This document shows, piece after piece, positions 16,606 to 26,050 of a DNA stretch of 64,000 bases. This DNA comes from Methanomicrobiaceae archaeon. GTDB taxonomy: Archaea > Halobacteriota > Methanomicrobia > Methanomicrobiales > Methanomicrobiaceae. The stretch's first letter is position 1; every line of letters begins with the position of its first letter. The stretch is taken from NCBI GenBank assembly GCA_029762625.1, contig JARVGI010000007.1, positions 1 to 64,000 on the forward strand. Direction: 5' to 3'. Made by a program: the position numbers and the translations under genes. The notes under the pieces are model-generated. The model was given only the letters and a program-made list of their open reading frames with translations, did no database searches and had not been told where the DNA came from.

Positions 16606-19410
16606 TCATGCGGCCCGGGCTGCTTCCTTGTATGCGTTGATTTTATCAGCTGATAATCCACTCTTTTTTGCCACAGTCTCAGCATCGCAGGCGGCGAGTG
16701 TATCCGGGTCCATGATGCCCGCCCGATACAGCCGCTCCAGCGTCGATTCGCCGATACCCGGAAGGGAAAGGAGCCGGTTCCGCCCCTCTTCAAACGCCTT
16801 TCTGCTCACCTTCTCGGGCGGCTCAATCCGCATGCCCGCGCAGACCTTTGCCACGTGCCGGTACACAGTATCGATCGAGAGCCCGGTTTTCGCGCTGAGG
16901 TATGCGGGGTGGAGGGTGCAGAAATCCTTCGGTGCCGTAATGCCGGCGTCGAGGTATTTTTTCAGGCTGACCGGGGGGATGCCGAAATCCCGCAGCTGTG
17001 CCTCGTTCACGACGCGGCGGGACTCATCGAGCAGGAGCGCGGCCTCCTTCTCCCCGACATGCATGGTGCAGAGCGTCCGTGCCGGGGTCGCCGCCAGATC
17101 CTCGATGGTGTTGATGCCCGCCGCAAAAAGCGCATTGAGCACTTTGCCGTGGCTCCTGCCGCGGCGGGGCGGGATATGCTTCCTGACGAATTTCCGCAGC
17201 TCGGTCCGTTTTCGCAGGATCTGGAGGACCGATTCTGCCTCCTGCTGCAGTGCCGCCGCCTCCGCATCGCTCACGCCGAGCATGCCGGCGAGGGCGCAAG
17301 TATCGCTCTGGGCGAGTTCGGAGACCGAGTAGGTGTGGTCCGCGTGGAGGCGCTCGATCAGGTCGTCGGTCATGGAGGGCATCATGCGCAGGGTTTTTTC
17401 GTTCGATGCGATATGGGCGCAGAGCGGGCAGCCGATCTCCCATGGCCGCGCCCCTTTCCGCACGAGCCGCACGAAATGGAGGTTGTGCGTAGCGCATACC
17501 TCGTCCGTGCGCAACGCCCGCCCCCATTGTGCGCCGGGAAGGCCGAGATTGAAGGTGCATTCGGGATACCCCGTGCAGCCGATGAACTGCCGCATCCCCC
17601 GGGTGGAGCGGATGGTAAGGTCTCTGCCGCAGACCGGACAGGGGCCAACGACGCGCTCCTGGTCGGTGCGCCCCATGATCTCCTCACCGATCTCCTCCTC
17701 GTGCTCCTCGAGGGCGTCGAAGACCTCATGCAGCATCTCCTGCGATTTGGCCACCACGGTGTCTTTGGACCGGCGCCCCTTTTTGATCTCCTCCATGTGG
17801 GACTCGAGGGTGCGGGTCATATCCGGCTTGGTGATCAGTTCGACGTGGTTTTCCAGCGACTCGGTGACCGCACGCCCGACGAGGGTGGGCCGCATCGGCG
17901 TGCCTTCCACGTACCGTCGGGCCATAAGCTTGGCGATCACGTCGTGGCGCGTGCTCTTCGTGCCGAGCCCCAGCTCCTCCATCCGCTGGATGAGTTTGCT
18001 CTGCGAATACCGTGCGGGCGGCTGCGTCTCCTTTTCCTCGAGGATCACCTCGTGGATGGGCAGGCGTTCGCCGACCGCGATATCGGGGAGCACGTACTCC
18101 CGGGCGTCGCTGTACGGGTAGACGTGCCGGTAGCCCTCCTCCACGAGCCGCTGCCCGGTCGCCGTATACGGCTCGCCGCCCGCATCGAAGAGGTACTTCA
18201 GCGTCTTCCATTTCGCGTCCGGGGCGAGGGTGGCGAGGAACCTGCGGACGACCAGTTCGTATATCTTCCACTGATCATCGGCGAGCGCGCCCCGTTTCAC
18301 CGCCCCGGAGGGGTGGATGGGGGGGTGGTCGGTGCTCGACTTCTTGCCCCGGGTGGGCCGGGCGCGGAGGTGGTCGCGCACCCATGCGGCCTCGGCGGCG
18401 AATGCGGATGTGCCGAGCATGGAGAGGGTGCCCTTGAGATCGAGCGAGGCGGGGTAGACGGTATTATCGGTGCGGGGGTAGGAGATGTACCCGTTCATGT
18501 AGAGGTCTTCCGCGACCCGCATCGCATTCGCCGCGGAAAAGCCCAGACGTGCTGCGGCAACGATGAATGAGGTGGTATCGAACGGCGACGGGGGCGTGCT
18601 GGTCTTTTCCCCGGTGCGGACTTCGGTTGCGACCAGGGGCTCAACCGAGCGGTCCCGCGCCCTTTCGCTCTCTGCTTTCTCCCAGAACCGACCATGGGTG
18701 TGGCGCACCTCGAAATAGTGCCCCCCTTTCTGCGTCTCCAGGGAGAGCACCCAGTAGGGCTGCGGTACGAACGCCTCGATCTCCTTTTCCCGGTCCACGA
18801 TCATCGCGAGGGTCGGGCTCTGGACCCTGCCCACGCTCAGGATATTGCTGCCGCCCCGGCGTGCGGCGATGCTGATGAACCGGGTGAGCGAAGCCCCCCA
18901 CATCAGGTCCACATGCTGCCTCGATTCGCCTGCCGCCGCAAGGTCGAAGTCGATTTCCACGGGATGCGCGAAGGCGTTGTGGATCTCTTCTGCGGTGATG
19001 GCCGAAAAGCGGGCTCGCCGGACGGGAACGGATCCGTTCTTCTGCCGCACCAGCTCGTAGGCCTCCTTGCCGATGAGCTCGCCCTCGGTATCGAAATCCG
19101 TGGCGATGGTGACGAAATCGGCCGATTTCGCCAGTTTGTGGATATGAGCGACGATCTTCTTCTCAGTGGGCTTTTTCACGGTCCGGGCGTCGATGAGGCT
19201 GCGGGGGGTGTAGACCTCGCTGCGCCAGTTGGTGTAGCCGGGCTCGAAGTCAACCTCGACCACGTGCCCGCGCAGCCCCATCACCACCACCTCGTCGAAG
19301 CGGTAGGTGGAAACGCCCCCCTCTTTCGAAGTGCTGACCTTTTCCTTTCCTGCCAGTATCTGCGCAATGCGCTGCGCCGCAATATTTTTCTCTGCAATTA
19401 TCAGGTGCAA
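16606..19410 (-). CDS. topA: DNA topoisomerase I (type IA)
   Basis: Relaxes negative supercoils. In the 934-aa protein the Toprim domain occupies residues 1-140 with D105, D107 and E109 in TDFDTEGE; the catalytic Tyr is Tyr311 in GYISYPRTDNT. After the core (to about 580) there is a four-Cys zinc ribbon (CPVCGRDLTIRS...CTGYPEC), a second likely zinc motif (CATHNLH...CPLC), and several C-terminal helix-hairpin-helix-like repeats, ending LLSLPGIGESTLERLYRAGI. The only fitting start is TTG 19410, with AGGAGG at the gatB stop acting as ribosome site. Such HhH tails are known in archaeal TopA and probably add DNA contacts. It follows gatB by 6 bp. Confidence 0.93.
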   Translation of the reverse strand: MHLIIAEKNIAAQRIAQILAGKEKVSTSKEGGVSTYRFDEVVVMGLRGHVVEVDFEPGYTNWRSEVYTPRSLIDARTVKKPTEKKIVAHIHKLAKSADFVTIATDFDTEGELIGKEAYELVRQKNGSVPVRRARFSAITAEEIHNAFAHPVEIDFDLAAAGESRQHVDLMWGASLTRFISIAARRGGSNILSVGRVQSPTLAMIVDREKEIEAFVPQPYWVLSLETQKGGHYFEVRHTHGRFWEKAESERARDRSVEPLVATEVRTGEKTSTPPSPFDTTSFIVAAARLGFSAANAMRVAEDLYMNGYISYPRTDNTVYPASLDLKGTLSMLGTSAFAAEAAWVRDHLRARPTRGKKSSTDHPPIHPSGAVKRGALADDQWKIYELVVRRFLATLAPDAKWKTLKYLFDAGGEPYTATGQRLVEEGYRHVYPYSDAREYVLPDIAVGERLPIHEVILEEKETQPPARYSQSKLIQRMEELGLGTKSTRHDVIAKLMARRYVEGTPMRPTLVGRAVTESLENHVELITKPDMTRTLESHMEEIKKGRRSKDTVVAKSQEMLHEVFDALEEHEEEIGEEIMGRTDQERVVGPCPVCGRDLTIRSTRGMRQFIGCTGYPECTFNLGLPGAQWGRALRTDEVCATHNLHFVRLVRKGARPWEIGCPLCAHIASNEKTLRMMPSMTDDLIERLHADHTYSVSELAQSDTCALAGMLGVSDAEAAALQQEAESVLQILRKRTELRKFVRKHIPPRRGRSHGKVLNALFAAGINTIEDLAATPARTLCTMHVGEKEAALLLDESRRVVNEAQLRDFGIPPVSLKKYLDAGITAPKDFCTLHPAYLSAKTGLSIDTVYRHVAKVCAGMRIEPPEKVSRKAFEEGRNRLLSLPGIGESTLERLYRAGIMDPDTLAACDAETVAKKSGLSADKINAYKEAARAA

Positions 19411-19416
19411 GGCTGG

Positions 19417-20838
19417 TTATGCCTCCTTGTTCTCGAGCAGTTCTTTGATGCGTCGGCCGAGATCCCGGGCGTCGGCGCGGCCCCGCGTCTCCCGCATCGC
19501 CTGTCCCACCAGGAAATTCAGTGCGCCGCCTTTGCCGTTATGGTAGTCGGCAACCGCGTCCGGGTGCGCCTCGACCACCTGCGCCGCCACCTCGTCGAAC
19601 TCGTCGCCTGCAGCTTTGCGCAGCCCGAACCGGTCCACGACCGCCGAGGGCAGCTCCATCTCCTCGCCGGCGGCGCCCTCGTCGAGCATGGTGCGGAGCG
19701 CATCCACGCCGGAGCGGTCGGTGATGGCATCCACCCGCACCAGGGCGAGCAGGTCGGCGAAGTGGGCGGGGGGCACCCGGTCGATCTTCATGTCGCGGTA
19801 GTTGAGCTCGCCGAGCAGGGTGTCGGCCACCCACGTGGCGGCGAGTACAGGGTCGTCGCCAGCCACCTTCTCGTAGAAGTTGGCGAGTTTCATGTCGCCG
19901 GTGAGCGTGCGTGCGTGGTTGTGCGAGATGCCGTACTGCGCCACGAACCGCGCTTTACGGGCGTCGGGCAGTTCGGGAAGGGTGATGTCGTCCAGCCAGT
20001 CCCGCACGCGCAGAGGCCGGAGATCGGGTTCGGGGAAGTAGCGGTAATCGGTCTCCTCCTCCTTGCTGCGGGAGGACATGGTAATGCCCCGCCCTTCATT
20101 GAAATGGCGGGTCTCCCGCGTGATCTCGTGGCCGCGTGCGATCTGGTTCTTCTGGCGGGTGATCTCGAAGGTGAGGGCTTTTTCCACCCCCTTGTAGGAA
20201 GAGATATTCTTGCACTCCACCCGGTTGTGGCCAACGAGGGAGATGTTGGCATCCACGCGGATGGCGCCCTCACGCTCCCCGTCGAAGACCTCGAGGTACT
20301 CCAGCGTGTTGCGCAGTTTGTTGAGGAACCGCCGTGCCTCTTTGGGCGAGCGCAGGTCGGGCTCGGTCACGATCTCGATGAGAGGGATGCCGCTGCGGTT
20401 GTAGTCAACGAGCGAGTACCCGGCGCGGTCACGCCCGCTCCTGTGGACGAGCCTGCCGGGGTCTTCCTCCAGGTGGATGCGCGTGATCCGCACCTCCTTG
20501 GGGGTGCCGTCGTCGGCCTCGATCTCGACGACCCCCCGCTCGGCGAGGGGGCGGTCGTACTGGGTGATCTGGTAGCCCTTGGGGAGATCGGGGTAGAAGT
20601 AGTTCTTCCGGGAAAACTCGCACTCCTCCGCCACCTCAAGGTTGAGGGCTTTCGCCACCCGGAGCGCGTACTCGACCGCTTTTGTGTTGAGGCGGGGGAG
20701 GGCGCCGGGGAGGGCGAGGCAGACCGGACAGACATGGGTGTTGGGGGGGTCATCGCGGTAGTCGGTGGAGCAGCCGCAGAAGAGCTTGGTATCGGTGTTC
20801 AGCTGACAGTGGATCTCCAGCCCGATGATCACCTTCAT
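19417..20838 (-). CDS. gatB: Aspartyl/glutamyl-tRNA amidotransferase subunit B
   Basis: The 473-aa tRNA-binding kinase subunit of GatCAB, which converts Asp-tRNA(Asn) (and, in some lineages, Glu-tRNA(Gln)) to the amide. The N-terminus MKVIIGLEIHCQLNTDTKLFCGCS, the zinc-site CxC...CPVCLALPGALP and the SRKNYFYPDLPKGYQITQYD segment are diagnostic. The C-terminal YqeY-like domain (about 400-473) ends the protein. GGAGGG precedes ATG 20838; the start overlaps the gatA stop by 4 bp. Confidence 0.95.
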   Translation of the reverse strand: MKVIIGLEIHCQLNTDTKLFCGCSTDYRDDPPNTHVCPVCLALPGALPRLNTKAVEYALRVAKALNLEVAEECEFSRKNYFYPDLPKGYQITQYDRPLAERGVVEIEADDGTPKEVRITRIHLEEDPGRLVHRSGRDRAGYSLVDYNRSGIPLIEIVTEPDLRSPKEARRFLNKLRNTLEYLEVFDGEREGAIRVDANISLVGHNRVECKNISSYKGVEKALTFEITRQKNQIARGHEITRETRHFNEGRGITMSSRSKEEETDYRYFPEPDLRPLRVRDWLDDITLPELPDARKARFVAQYGISHNHARTLTGDMKLANFYEKVAGDDPVLAATWVADTLLGELNYRDMKIDRVPPAHFADLLALVRVDAITDRSGVDALRTMLDEGAAGEEMELPSAVVDRFGLRKAAGDEFDEVAAQVVEAHPDAVADYHNGKGGALNFLVGQAMRETRGRADARDLGRRIKELLENKEA

Positions 20839-22136
20839 GCCGGTCCCTCCTGCTCGAAGGCGAATGCCACATCCACCACCACCTCGTCTGCGAAGTGCTG
20901 GCCGATGATCTGCAGGCCGACCGGCATGCCCTCCACCCTGCCGCAGGGCACCGAGATGGCCGGAACCCCGGCAAGGTTCGCAGGCACCGTGAGGACGTCG
21001 GAGAGGTACATCGAGAGCGGATCCGACTTCTCCCCGAACCGGAATGCTATGGTGGGCATCGTGGGGCCGGCGATCACGTCGACGGACTTGAGCACCCGCA
21101 GGAAATCCCGGCGCACGTTCTCCTTCGCCACCTGCGCCTTGGCGTAGTACTTCCCGTAGTAGCCCGCCGAGAGGGCGAACGTGCCGAGCATGACGCGCCG
21201 CTGCACCTCGCGCCCGAAATGCTCGCCCCGGAACTCCTGGAACTCATCGTGCCAGGAGCGCTTCGTCCCGACGCCGGGGCCGTAGCGCACGCCGTCGAAC
21301 CGCGCGAGGTTCGAGCTGGCCTCGCTCGTGCAGGTCACGTAGTAGGCGGCGAGAGCGTATTCCATGCTCGGGATGCTGCACTCCTCGACGATTGCGCCAG
21401 CACTCTCGAGGGTCGCGATGGCGTCGCGGACGCATTCTGCCACCGCGGGGTCGACCCCCTCGCCGAAGTACTCGGCCGGGATGCCGATCGTCATGCCCCG
21501 GATCTCGCCGGAGGGCGCGTGCGCGTACCCGCGGTCATATGAGGTCGAGTCGCGGGCATCGTGCCGGCAGATGACCTCCATGAGCGTCCCAACGTCGGCG
21601 ACGCTCCGGCCCATCGGGCCGATCTGTTCGAGCGAGTTCGAGTAGGCGATGAGGCCGTAGCGCGATACGCGCCCGTAGGTCGGCTTGAGGCCCACGATGC
21701 CGCAGAACGCCGCGGGGCAGCGGATCGATCCGCCGGTGTCGGTGCCGAGCGCCATGGGCACCATGCCGGCGGCGACGGCGGCCGCGCTCCCTCCCGACGA
21801 CCCGCCGGGAACGCGGGCGGGATCGTGCGGGTTGGTGGTGGGGCCGAAGCCGCTGTTCTCCGTGGTCGTCCCCATGCCGAACTCGTCCAGATTGGTCTTG
21901 CCGACGATCGCCGCCCCCTCTTCCCGTAGCAGTTCGACGACGTGGGCATCGTAGGGCGGGATGTACCCTTCGAGGATCCTCGACCCGCACGTCGTCTGCA
22001 TGCCCCGCGTGGAGATATTGTCCTTGACGGCAAGGGGGATGCCGGCAAGCCTGCCATCCCCGAAGGTGGCGGATTCCACGCGGGTGATGAAGGCGTTGGA
22101 GCGGTCTTCGGCGTCGAAATGAAACGTTCCCGCCAC
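20835..22136 (-). CDS. gatA: Aspartyl/glutamyl-tRNA amidotransferase subunit A (amidase)
   Basis: Glutaminase/amidase subunit, 433 aa. The Ser-Ser-Lys triad is visible: VKDN (Lys38), GGSSGGSAAAVAAG and DTGGSIRCPAAFCG. These residues hydrolyse glutamine and channel ammonia to GatB. The length is slightly shorter than bacterial GatA (about 485 aa), as is common in archaea. Overlaps gatC by one base and gatB by four, so the gatC-gatA-gatB order on the transcript is translationally coupled. Confidence 0.95.
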   Translation of the reverse strand: MAGTFHFDAEDRSNAFITRVESATFGDGRLAGIPLAVKDNISTRGMQTTCGSRILEGYIPPYDAHVVELLREEGAAIVGKTNLDEFGMGTTTENSGFGPTTNPHDPARVPGGSSGGSAAAVAAGMVPMALGTDTGGSIRCPAAFCGIVGLKPTYGRVSRYGLIAYSNSLEQIGPMGRSVADVGTLMEVICRHDARDSTSYDRGYAHAPSGEIRGMTIGIPAEYFGEGVDPAVAECVRDAIATLESAGAIVEECSIPSMEYALAAYYVTCTSEASSNLARFDGVRYGPGVGTKRSWHDEFQEFRGEHFGREVQRRVMLGTFALSAGYYGKYYAKAQVAKENVRRDFLRVLKSVDVIAGPTMPTIAFRFGEKSDPLSMYLSDVLTVPANLAGVPAISVPCGRVEGMPVGLQIIGQHFADEVVVDVAFAFEQEGPA

Positions 22137-22405
22137 TACATCACCCGCGGGCCCTTGATGAACGTTTCTTCCGTGGATCCTGCATTGGCCAGCACATCCT
22201 CGACGGGCAGCGAGGGGCGGACCTCGTCCTCACGAAAGACATTGACGAGGTCGGCGCGGCCCTCTCCTGCGGCCTCCACCCGGTCGAGGACATCGAAATA
22301 TTCAAGGATGGCGTTGAACTGGACGGTAAATTCCCCCAGTTCCTCTTTTTGGATGCGGATATCTGCTAGTTTTGCTATGGATTCAACTTCCCTCTCAGAG
22401 ATCAT
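22136..22405 (-). CDS. gatC: Aspartyl/glutamyl-tRNA amidotransferase subunit C
   Basis: Small 89-aa scaffold subunit that wraps around GatA and GatB. The N-terminal helix ISEREVESIAKLADIRIQKEEL and the C-terminal LPVEDVLANAG are characteristic. Its start codon overlaps the stop of the asparagine-synthetase-like gene by one base, placing that gene first in the gat transcript. Confidence 0.9.
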   Translation of the reverse strand: MISEREVESIAKLADIRIQKEELGEFTVQFNAILEYFDVLDRVEAAGEGRADLVNVFREDEVRPSLPVEDVLANAGSTEETFIKGPRVM

Positions 22406-23394
22406 CAGTCAGCCCCGCGAACATGAATTAAGTACCCTTGTATCGACTTTGTATAACCGTTTCTGCGTGCCAGCAGCTGGATCGTTTTCCAGATGCCACT
22501 CCCGTACTGCATGGCCTTCTTCTCATAAAATGCCATTGAATGCGGTAAATATCGTTCTGCGGCCACCCTGAGGGGTTGCTTGCGCACGCCCCCCTGCACC
22601 TTTTCGGCCGCGGGAATCGCACGGGCAGCGCGCACCACCCGGACATCGGCGTAGGGCAGCGAAAAGAAGGTGCCGTGGAGGCCCGCCACGGCCTGATCGC
22701 GTGCCACCTGCGCGGGCAGGCCGGCGATATCGCGGGCGAGATCCCCGGCGAGGTCCGCGGAGGCAAGATAGCGTGCATAGCCGCCGAAGAGCTCGTCCGC
22801 CCCCTGCCCGGCGAGGATGCGCCGGTGCCCGTGAGTATTGGCCCATTCGGCCACAAAGTAGAGGGTGGTGGCGATGGCGGCATCGACGGGGGTGAGCCGG
22901 GGGATCACCGGCACGATGCGGCGGAGGGCGTCTTCGATCCGTTCCTCGTCGACGAGCACGGTCGCGAGGGGGAGGTCCAGTCCGTCCGCCACCTCCCGCG
23001 CCCGGCACACATCGTGCGACCCCGGCAGCCCGACCACCACGCAGGGGCGCCGTGCAAGGCAGGCCACCAGCGCCGAATCCACGCCGCCCGAAAGGGCGAC
23101 CGCGCCCTCATCGCTCCGCAGCCGCACCGCCTCGGCAACGGCCTCATCGAGCGGCATCGCGGCGACGGGAGGATCGATATGCCACCGCACCGCGCCGTCG
23201 CAGAGCACCGTGCCTGCCGGGCAGCCCTCCCCCGGCATGATCCCGAAATGATCGCGTGCGCTGCAGCCGTCCCACCGGAGGAAGAATTCCCCCCCGCAGG
23301 AGCAGAGTGCCTCCATATCGTGGCGAGCTATACGCTCGATCTCGTCATCGTCGAGGCGCACGCCGCGCCGCTCCACCCAGCCAGTGATCTCCAT
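22405..23394 (-). CDS. Asparagine synthetase-like PP-loop protein, glutaminase degenerate
   Basis: A 329-aa protein. The ATP pyrophosphatase loop ALSGGVDSALVACLA (about residues 98-112) and GQGADELFGGYARYL match the asparagine synthase domain. The N-terminal class II glutaminase is reduced to about 70 residues: a GGEFFLRWDGCSARDHFGIMPGEG segment corresponds to the end of that domain, but the N-terminal catalytic Cys is absent, so glutamine cannot be used directly. It is the first gene of the gatC-gatA-gatB operon, joined by a one-base overlap. It might make Asn from free ammonia or do something else; this is inference. Confidence 0.75.
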   Translation of the reverse strand: MEITGWVERRGVRLDDDEIERIARHDMEALCSCGGEFFLRWDGCSARDHFGIMPGEGCPAGTVLCDGAVRWHIDPPVAAMPLDEAVAEAVRLRSDEGAVALSGGVDSALVACLARRPCVVVGLPGSHDVCRAREVADGLDLPLATVLVDEERIEDALRRIVPVIPRLTPVDAAIATTLYFVAEWANTHGHRRILAGQGADELFGGYARYLASADLAGDLARDIAGLPAQVARDQAVAGLHGTFFSLPYADVRVVRAARAIPAAEKVQGGVRKQPLRVAAERYLPHSMAFYEKKAMQYGSGIWKTIQLLARRNGYTKSIQGYLIHVRGAD

Positions 23395-23481
23395 GGCGTC
23401 ACCGGGCCTGCCGGCTTTCCGGCACGTCTGCTCTTATTGTTGATCACCGGAGAGCATGAACCTGCCCGCATACCTCAGGGG

Positions 23482-23796
23482 TCACAGGGGTTGCGGGACA
23501 AGGAGGAGGATCACGGAGATGTTGTGGGCGATGGCGAACGCATAGAATCCGATGATCACCGCCAGCAGGTACAGGCCCGATCCTTCGATTCTGGTTTCGA
23601 GAAAGGAGGTGGTGAGGGCAACAAACAGCAGCACCATGCCTTTGACCGCCGTGTGCACGGCGGGTTGCTCCGCGATCCCGGCCATGAACACGTTCAGCTC
23701 GGATGCGCCGCAGGAGAGCGCCAGCGTGGTGGTGACAATATCGAGACCGAACAGAATGCATACGACAAGGATCCCCACCGCCAGTACTGCTCTCAT
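23482..23796 (-). CDS. Small integral membrane protein (DUF5658-like)
   Basis: A 104-aa protein with four predicted membrane helices: about 3-25, 42-60, 72-90 and a C-terminal segment; short loops include ALSCGASELNVFMAG and ETRIEGSG. The DxxTT-like VTTTLALSCGASELNVFM near the start is typical of DUF5658 proteins. Function unknown. An A/T-rich promoter region (23825-23860) lies directly upstream. Confidence 0.55.
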   Translation of the reverse strand: MRAVLAVGILVVCILFGLDIVTTTLALSCGASELNVFMAGIAEQPAVHTAVKGMVLLFVALTTSFLETRIEGSGLYLLAVIIGFYAFAIAHNISVILLLVPQPL

Positions 23797-24308
23797 CCCA
23801 TCACAGAGAACTATACTCCACGAGGATATTATTATAATTATTGCATTATATTATTCTGTGTGCGCAGAAATTCTCCGTACACATGTATTCGAAGGCTCGA
23901 TCATCGCAGTACACGATCACAAACGATAATCCGTAACCAAAAAGTATTTAAATAATATTGCCCCAGACATTTTTGGGGAGTTCCACACAGGACAATAGAC
24001 GGTTCATCCTCCTCCATGCAATGCCGATCAGGCGTCGAGACCCGGAACATCACACTATCTACTCCCATACCGCCAGAATAGGGCGGGACGGTGCAAAACC
24101 GCACGAAAACTCTGCACCGCTCTCCCCGCACCATGCGATGGGTCTCGCATGCGACACGAGCACCTGACCGATGCATTGCACAGAACCTTCACGTCAAAGG
24201 TGCTTTCCACACTCCCCTGACACGCACCTCTTTTTCCCGCCGTTCCGTTGCAGATGGGATCTCCCGGAGCAATGCCTGCCCGCACGCCGGGGCGGCATTG
24301 CCGCGCCG
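23797..24308 (+). other. Intergenic region, about 510 bp, with an orphan promoter
   Basis: No supported protein gene on either strand; short open frames lack ribosome sites and family signals. It contains A/T-rich blocks (23820-23860 and 23940-23958) that serve the membrane gene on the minus strand and, at 23946, possibly a plus-strand transcript. A small stem of CCCCA (23961-23965) with TGGGG (23974-23978) and a T run at 24231-24235 could bound a non-coding RNA of about 250 nt. The right end meets the purB stop. Confidence 0.35.
23946..23956 (+). promoter_or_regulatory. Orphan TATA-like element
   Basis: ATTTAAATAAT preceded by a purine-rich ACCAAAAAGT is a good match to an archaeal TATA box with upstream BRE, but no protein gene follows on the plus strand. 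Initiation would be expected near 23975-23980. Confidence 0.4.
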
Positions 24309-25655
24309 TCAGGTGCGGCGGCAGAGGGGGGCGAGTTTGGCGACGAGGCGGTCCACCTGCCCGACCGCGGTGCCGATGTAGGCATCCGGCTCTAATAGCC
24401 CGGCGATCTCCTCCGGCGCGGCGAGCGCTACAACCCCGGGATGGGCGCCGAGGATGTCGGCCAGCGGGCGTTGTTCGCGGAGCGCCTGCATGGAGGCGAC
24501 CCGCACTATCTCATGGGCCTCCTGCCGGTCCATGCCCCGCCGGGTCAGCTCGATCATGACCGATTCGGCCATGTTCACGCCCTGCAGGAGCATGAGGTTT
24601 CTGCGGATGGCATCTTCGTGGATCACGAGGCGCTCGAGCACCCCCGCCATCACCGCGAGCAGGTGGTCGCAGAGCACCGAGGCTTCGGGAAAGAGCACCC
24701 GCTCGCAGGAGCTGTTGGTGAGGTCGCGTTCGTCCCAGAGCGTATTGTTCATGAGCGCCGGTTCGACGGCGGCGCGAACGATGCGGGCAAGCCCGCAGAC
24801 CTGCTCGCTTTTGATGGGGTTCCGTTTGTGCGGCATGGTGCTCGAGCCGACCTGCTTTTCCCCGAACGACTCCTCGAGCTCGGCGATCTCGCTGCGCTGC
24901 ATCATGCGGATCTCCACCCCGATCTTGTCGAGCGTCGTCGCCACGTTCGCAAGGAACATGAAATATTCGGCATAGCGGTCGCGCTGCACGATCTGGTTGG
25001 AGACATCGACCGCGGCAAGGCCGAGATGCGCCATCATCGATTCCATGACCGCCCCCCCCTTCTCCCCGAGTGCCGCCTGGGTGCCGACGGCGCCGGTCAT
25101 CTGGCCGACCGCCACACGGGGACGCATCTGTCGCAGCCGCTCGAGGTGCCGGGCGACCTCGCTCGCCCAGATGGAAAATCGCAGCCCGTAGGTCGTGGGC
25201 ACGCCGATCTGGCCGTGCGTCCGTCCCGCGCAGACGAGGTGGCGCGTCTCTTCGCTCCTCCTGAGCAGGATTGCGAGGAGCCTGCAGAGCTTCTCCTCCA
25301 GCAGGTCGAGGCTCTCCCGGATCTGAAGGCCCGTGGCGGTATCGAGAATGTCATTGGAGGTCGCCCCGTAGTGGACCCACCGTCCCGCCTCGCCGCTGAC
25401 CTCGGCGATGGCCCTGACCACGGCCATCATGTCATGGTGGATCTCCGCCTCGATCTCTTTTACGCGGTCGAGCGACGCGGACGGTGCGCGCGCCTCGACT
25501 TCGGCCGCCGCATCGGCCGGGATGAGCCCGTGTTCGGCCTCCGCCTTTGCCAGCGCCACTTCGGCGGCAACAATGCACCTGAATCGGTTGTCTTCATCCC
25601 ACACGGCCCGCATCTCGGGGGTACCGTACCGGAAATCGATGGGGTGGATCGCCAT
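24309..25655 (-). CDS. purB: Adenylosuccinate lyase
   Basis: Catalyses two steps of purine synthesis: SAICAR to AICAR and adenylosuccinate to AMP. The 448-aa protein carries the fumarase/aspartase signature GSSTMPHKRNP, the N-terminal YGTPEMRAVW, a catalytic His region in AGRTHGQIGVPTTYG, and the HYGATSNDI loop. Length is usual. ATG 25655 lacks an obvious ribosome site; a TATA-like TATTTTTA lies 30 bp upstream, so the mRNA may be nearly leaderless. Upstream is the divergent small membrane gene at 25748. Confidence 0.95.
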   Translation of the reverse strand: MAIHPIDFRYGTPEMRAVWDEDNRFRCIVAAEVALAKAEAEHGLIPADAAAEVEARAPSASLDRVKEIEAEIHHDMMAVVRAIAEVSGEAGRWVHYGATSNDILDTATGLQIRESLDLLEEKLCRLLAILLRRSEETRHLVCAGRTHGQIGVPTTYGLRFSIWASEVARHLERLRQMRPRVAVGQMTGAVGTQAALGEKGGAVMESMMAHLGLAAVDVSNQIVQRDRYAEYFMFLANVATTLDKIGVEIRMMQRSEIAELEESFGEKQVGSSTMPHKRNPIKSEQVCGLARIVRAAVEPALMNNTLWDERDLTNSSCERVLFPEASVLCDHLLAVMAGVLERLVIHEDAIRRNLMLLQGVNMAESVMIELTRRGMDRQEAHEIVRVASMQALREQRPLADILGAHPGVVALAAPEEIAGLLEPDAYIGTAVGQVDRLVAKLAPLCRRT

Positions 25656-25747
25656 ATGAGAACATGGTTGGCGTTCACCGCTAAAAATACGAGCGCCTGC
25701 GCCGCGGCGCCAGATTCAAATACCCGGATGCCGACCTCATCGGTAGT

Positions 25748-25987
25748 ATGGGTGCAGATTTCCGCGGTGCGCTGAGGAACTACTACGGCGGCCTTATCGG
25801 CATCGCCATCTACCTTGCCGTCACGGCGGTCGTGTCCTTCGCGGCATTCATGGCCGCATTCGGCAACCCCACCCCTGCCGCAGAGGCCGTACTCGGTCTC
25901 GCCGCCATCTACTTCACGGTGGCGCGTCCCCTGTGGATGATCCCCATCGCCTACCTTCTCGGCGGGCTTGTTATCCGGAAAAAATAG
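25748..25987 (+). CDS. Small two-helix membrane protein
   Basis: A 79-aa protein with two hydrophobic segments (about 15-40 and 47-72, GGLIGIAIYLAVTAVVSFAA and IYFTVARPLWMIPIAYLL) and charged ends (RNYYGG, VIRKK). No family recognised. The TATA-like CAAATACCC about 35 bp upstream of the ATG, divergent from purB, supports expression. It ends 63 bp before the convergent PAS gene. Confidence 0.5.
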   Translation: MGADFRGALRNYYGGLIGIAIYLAVTAVVSFAAFMAAFGNPTPAAEAVLGLAAIYFTVARPLWMIPIAYLLGGLVIRKK

Positions 25988-26050
25988 ATGCAGGACCGCG
26001 AGCCCGAATGGCTCAATTAAACTCGCGGATCTGCCTGGAAGCCGGTTGAT

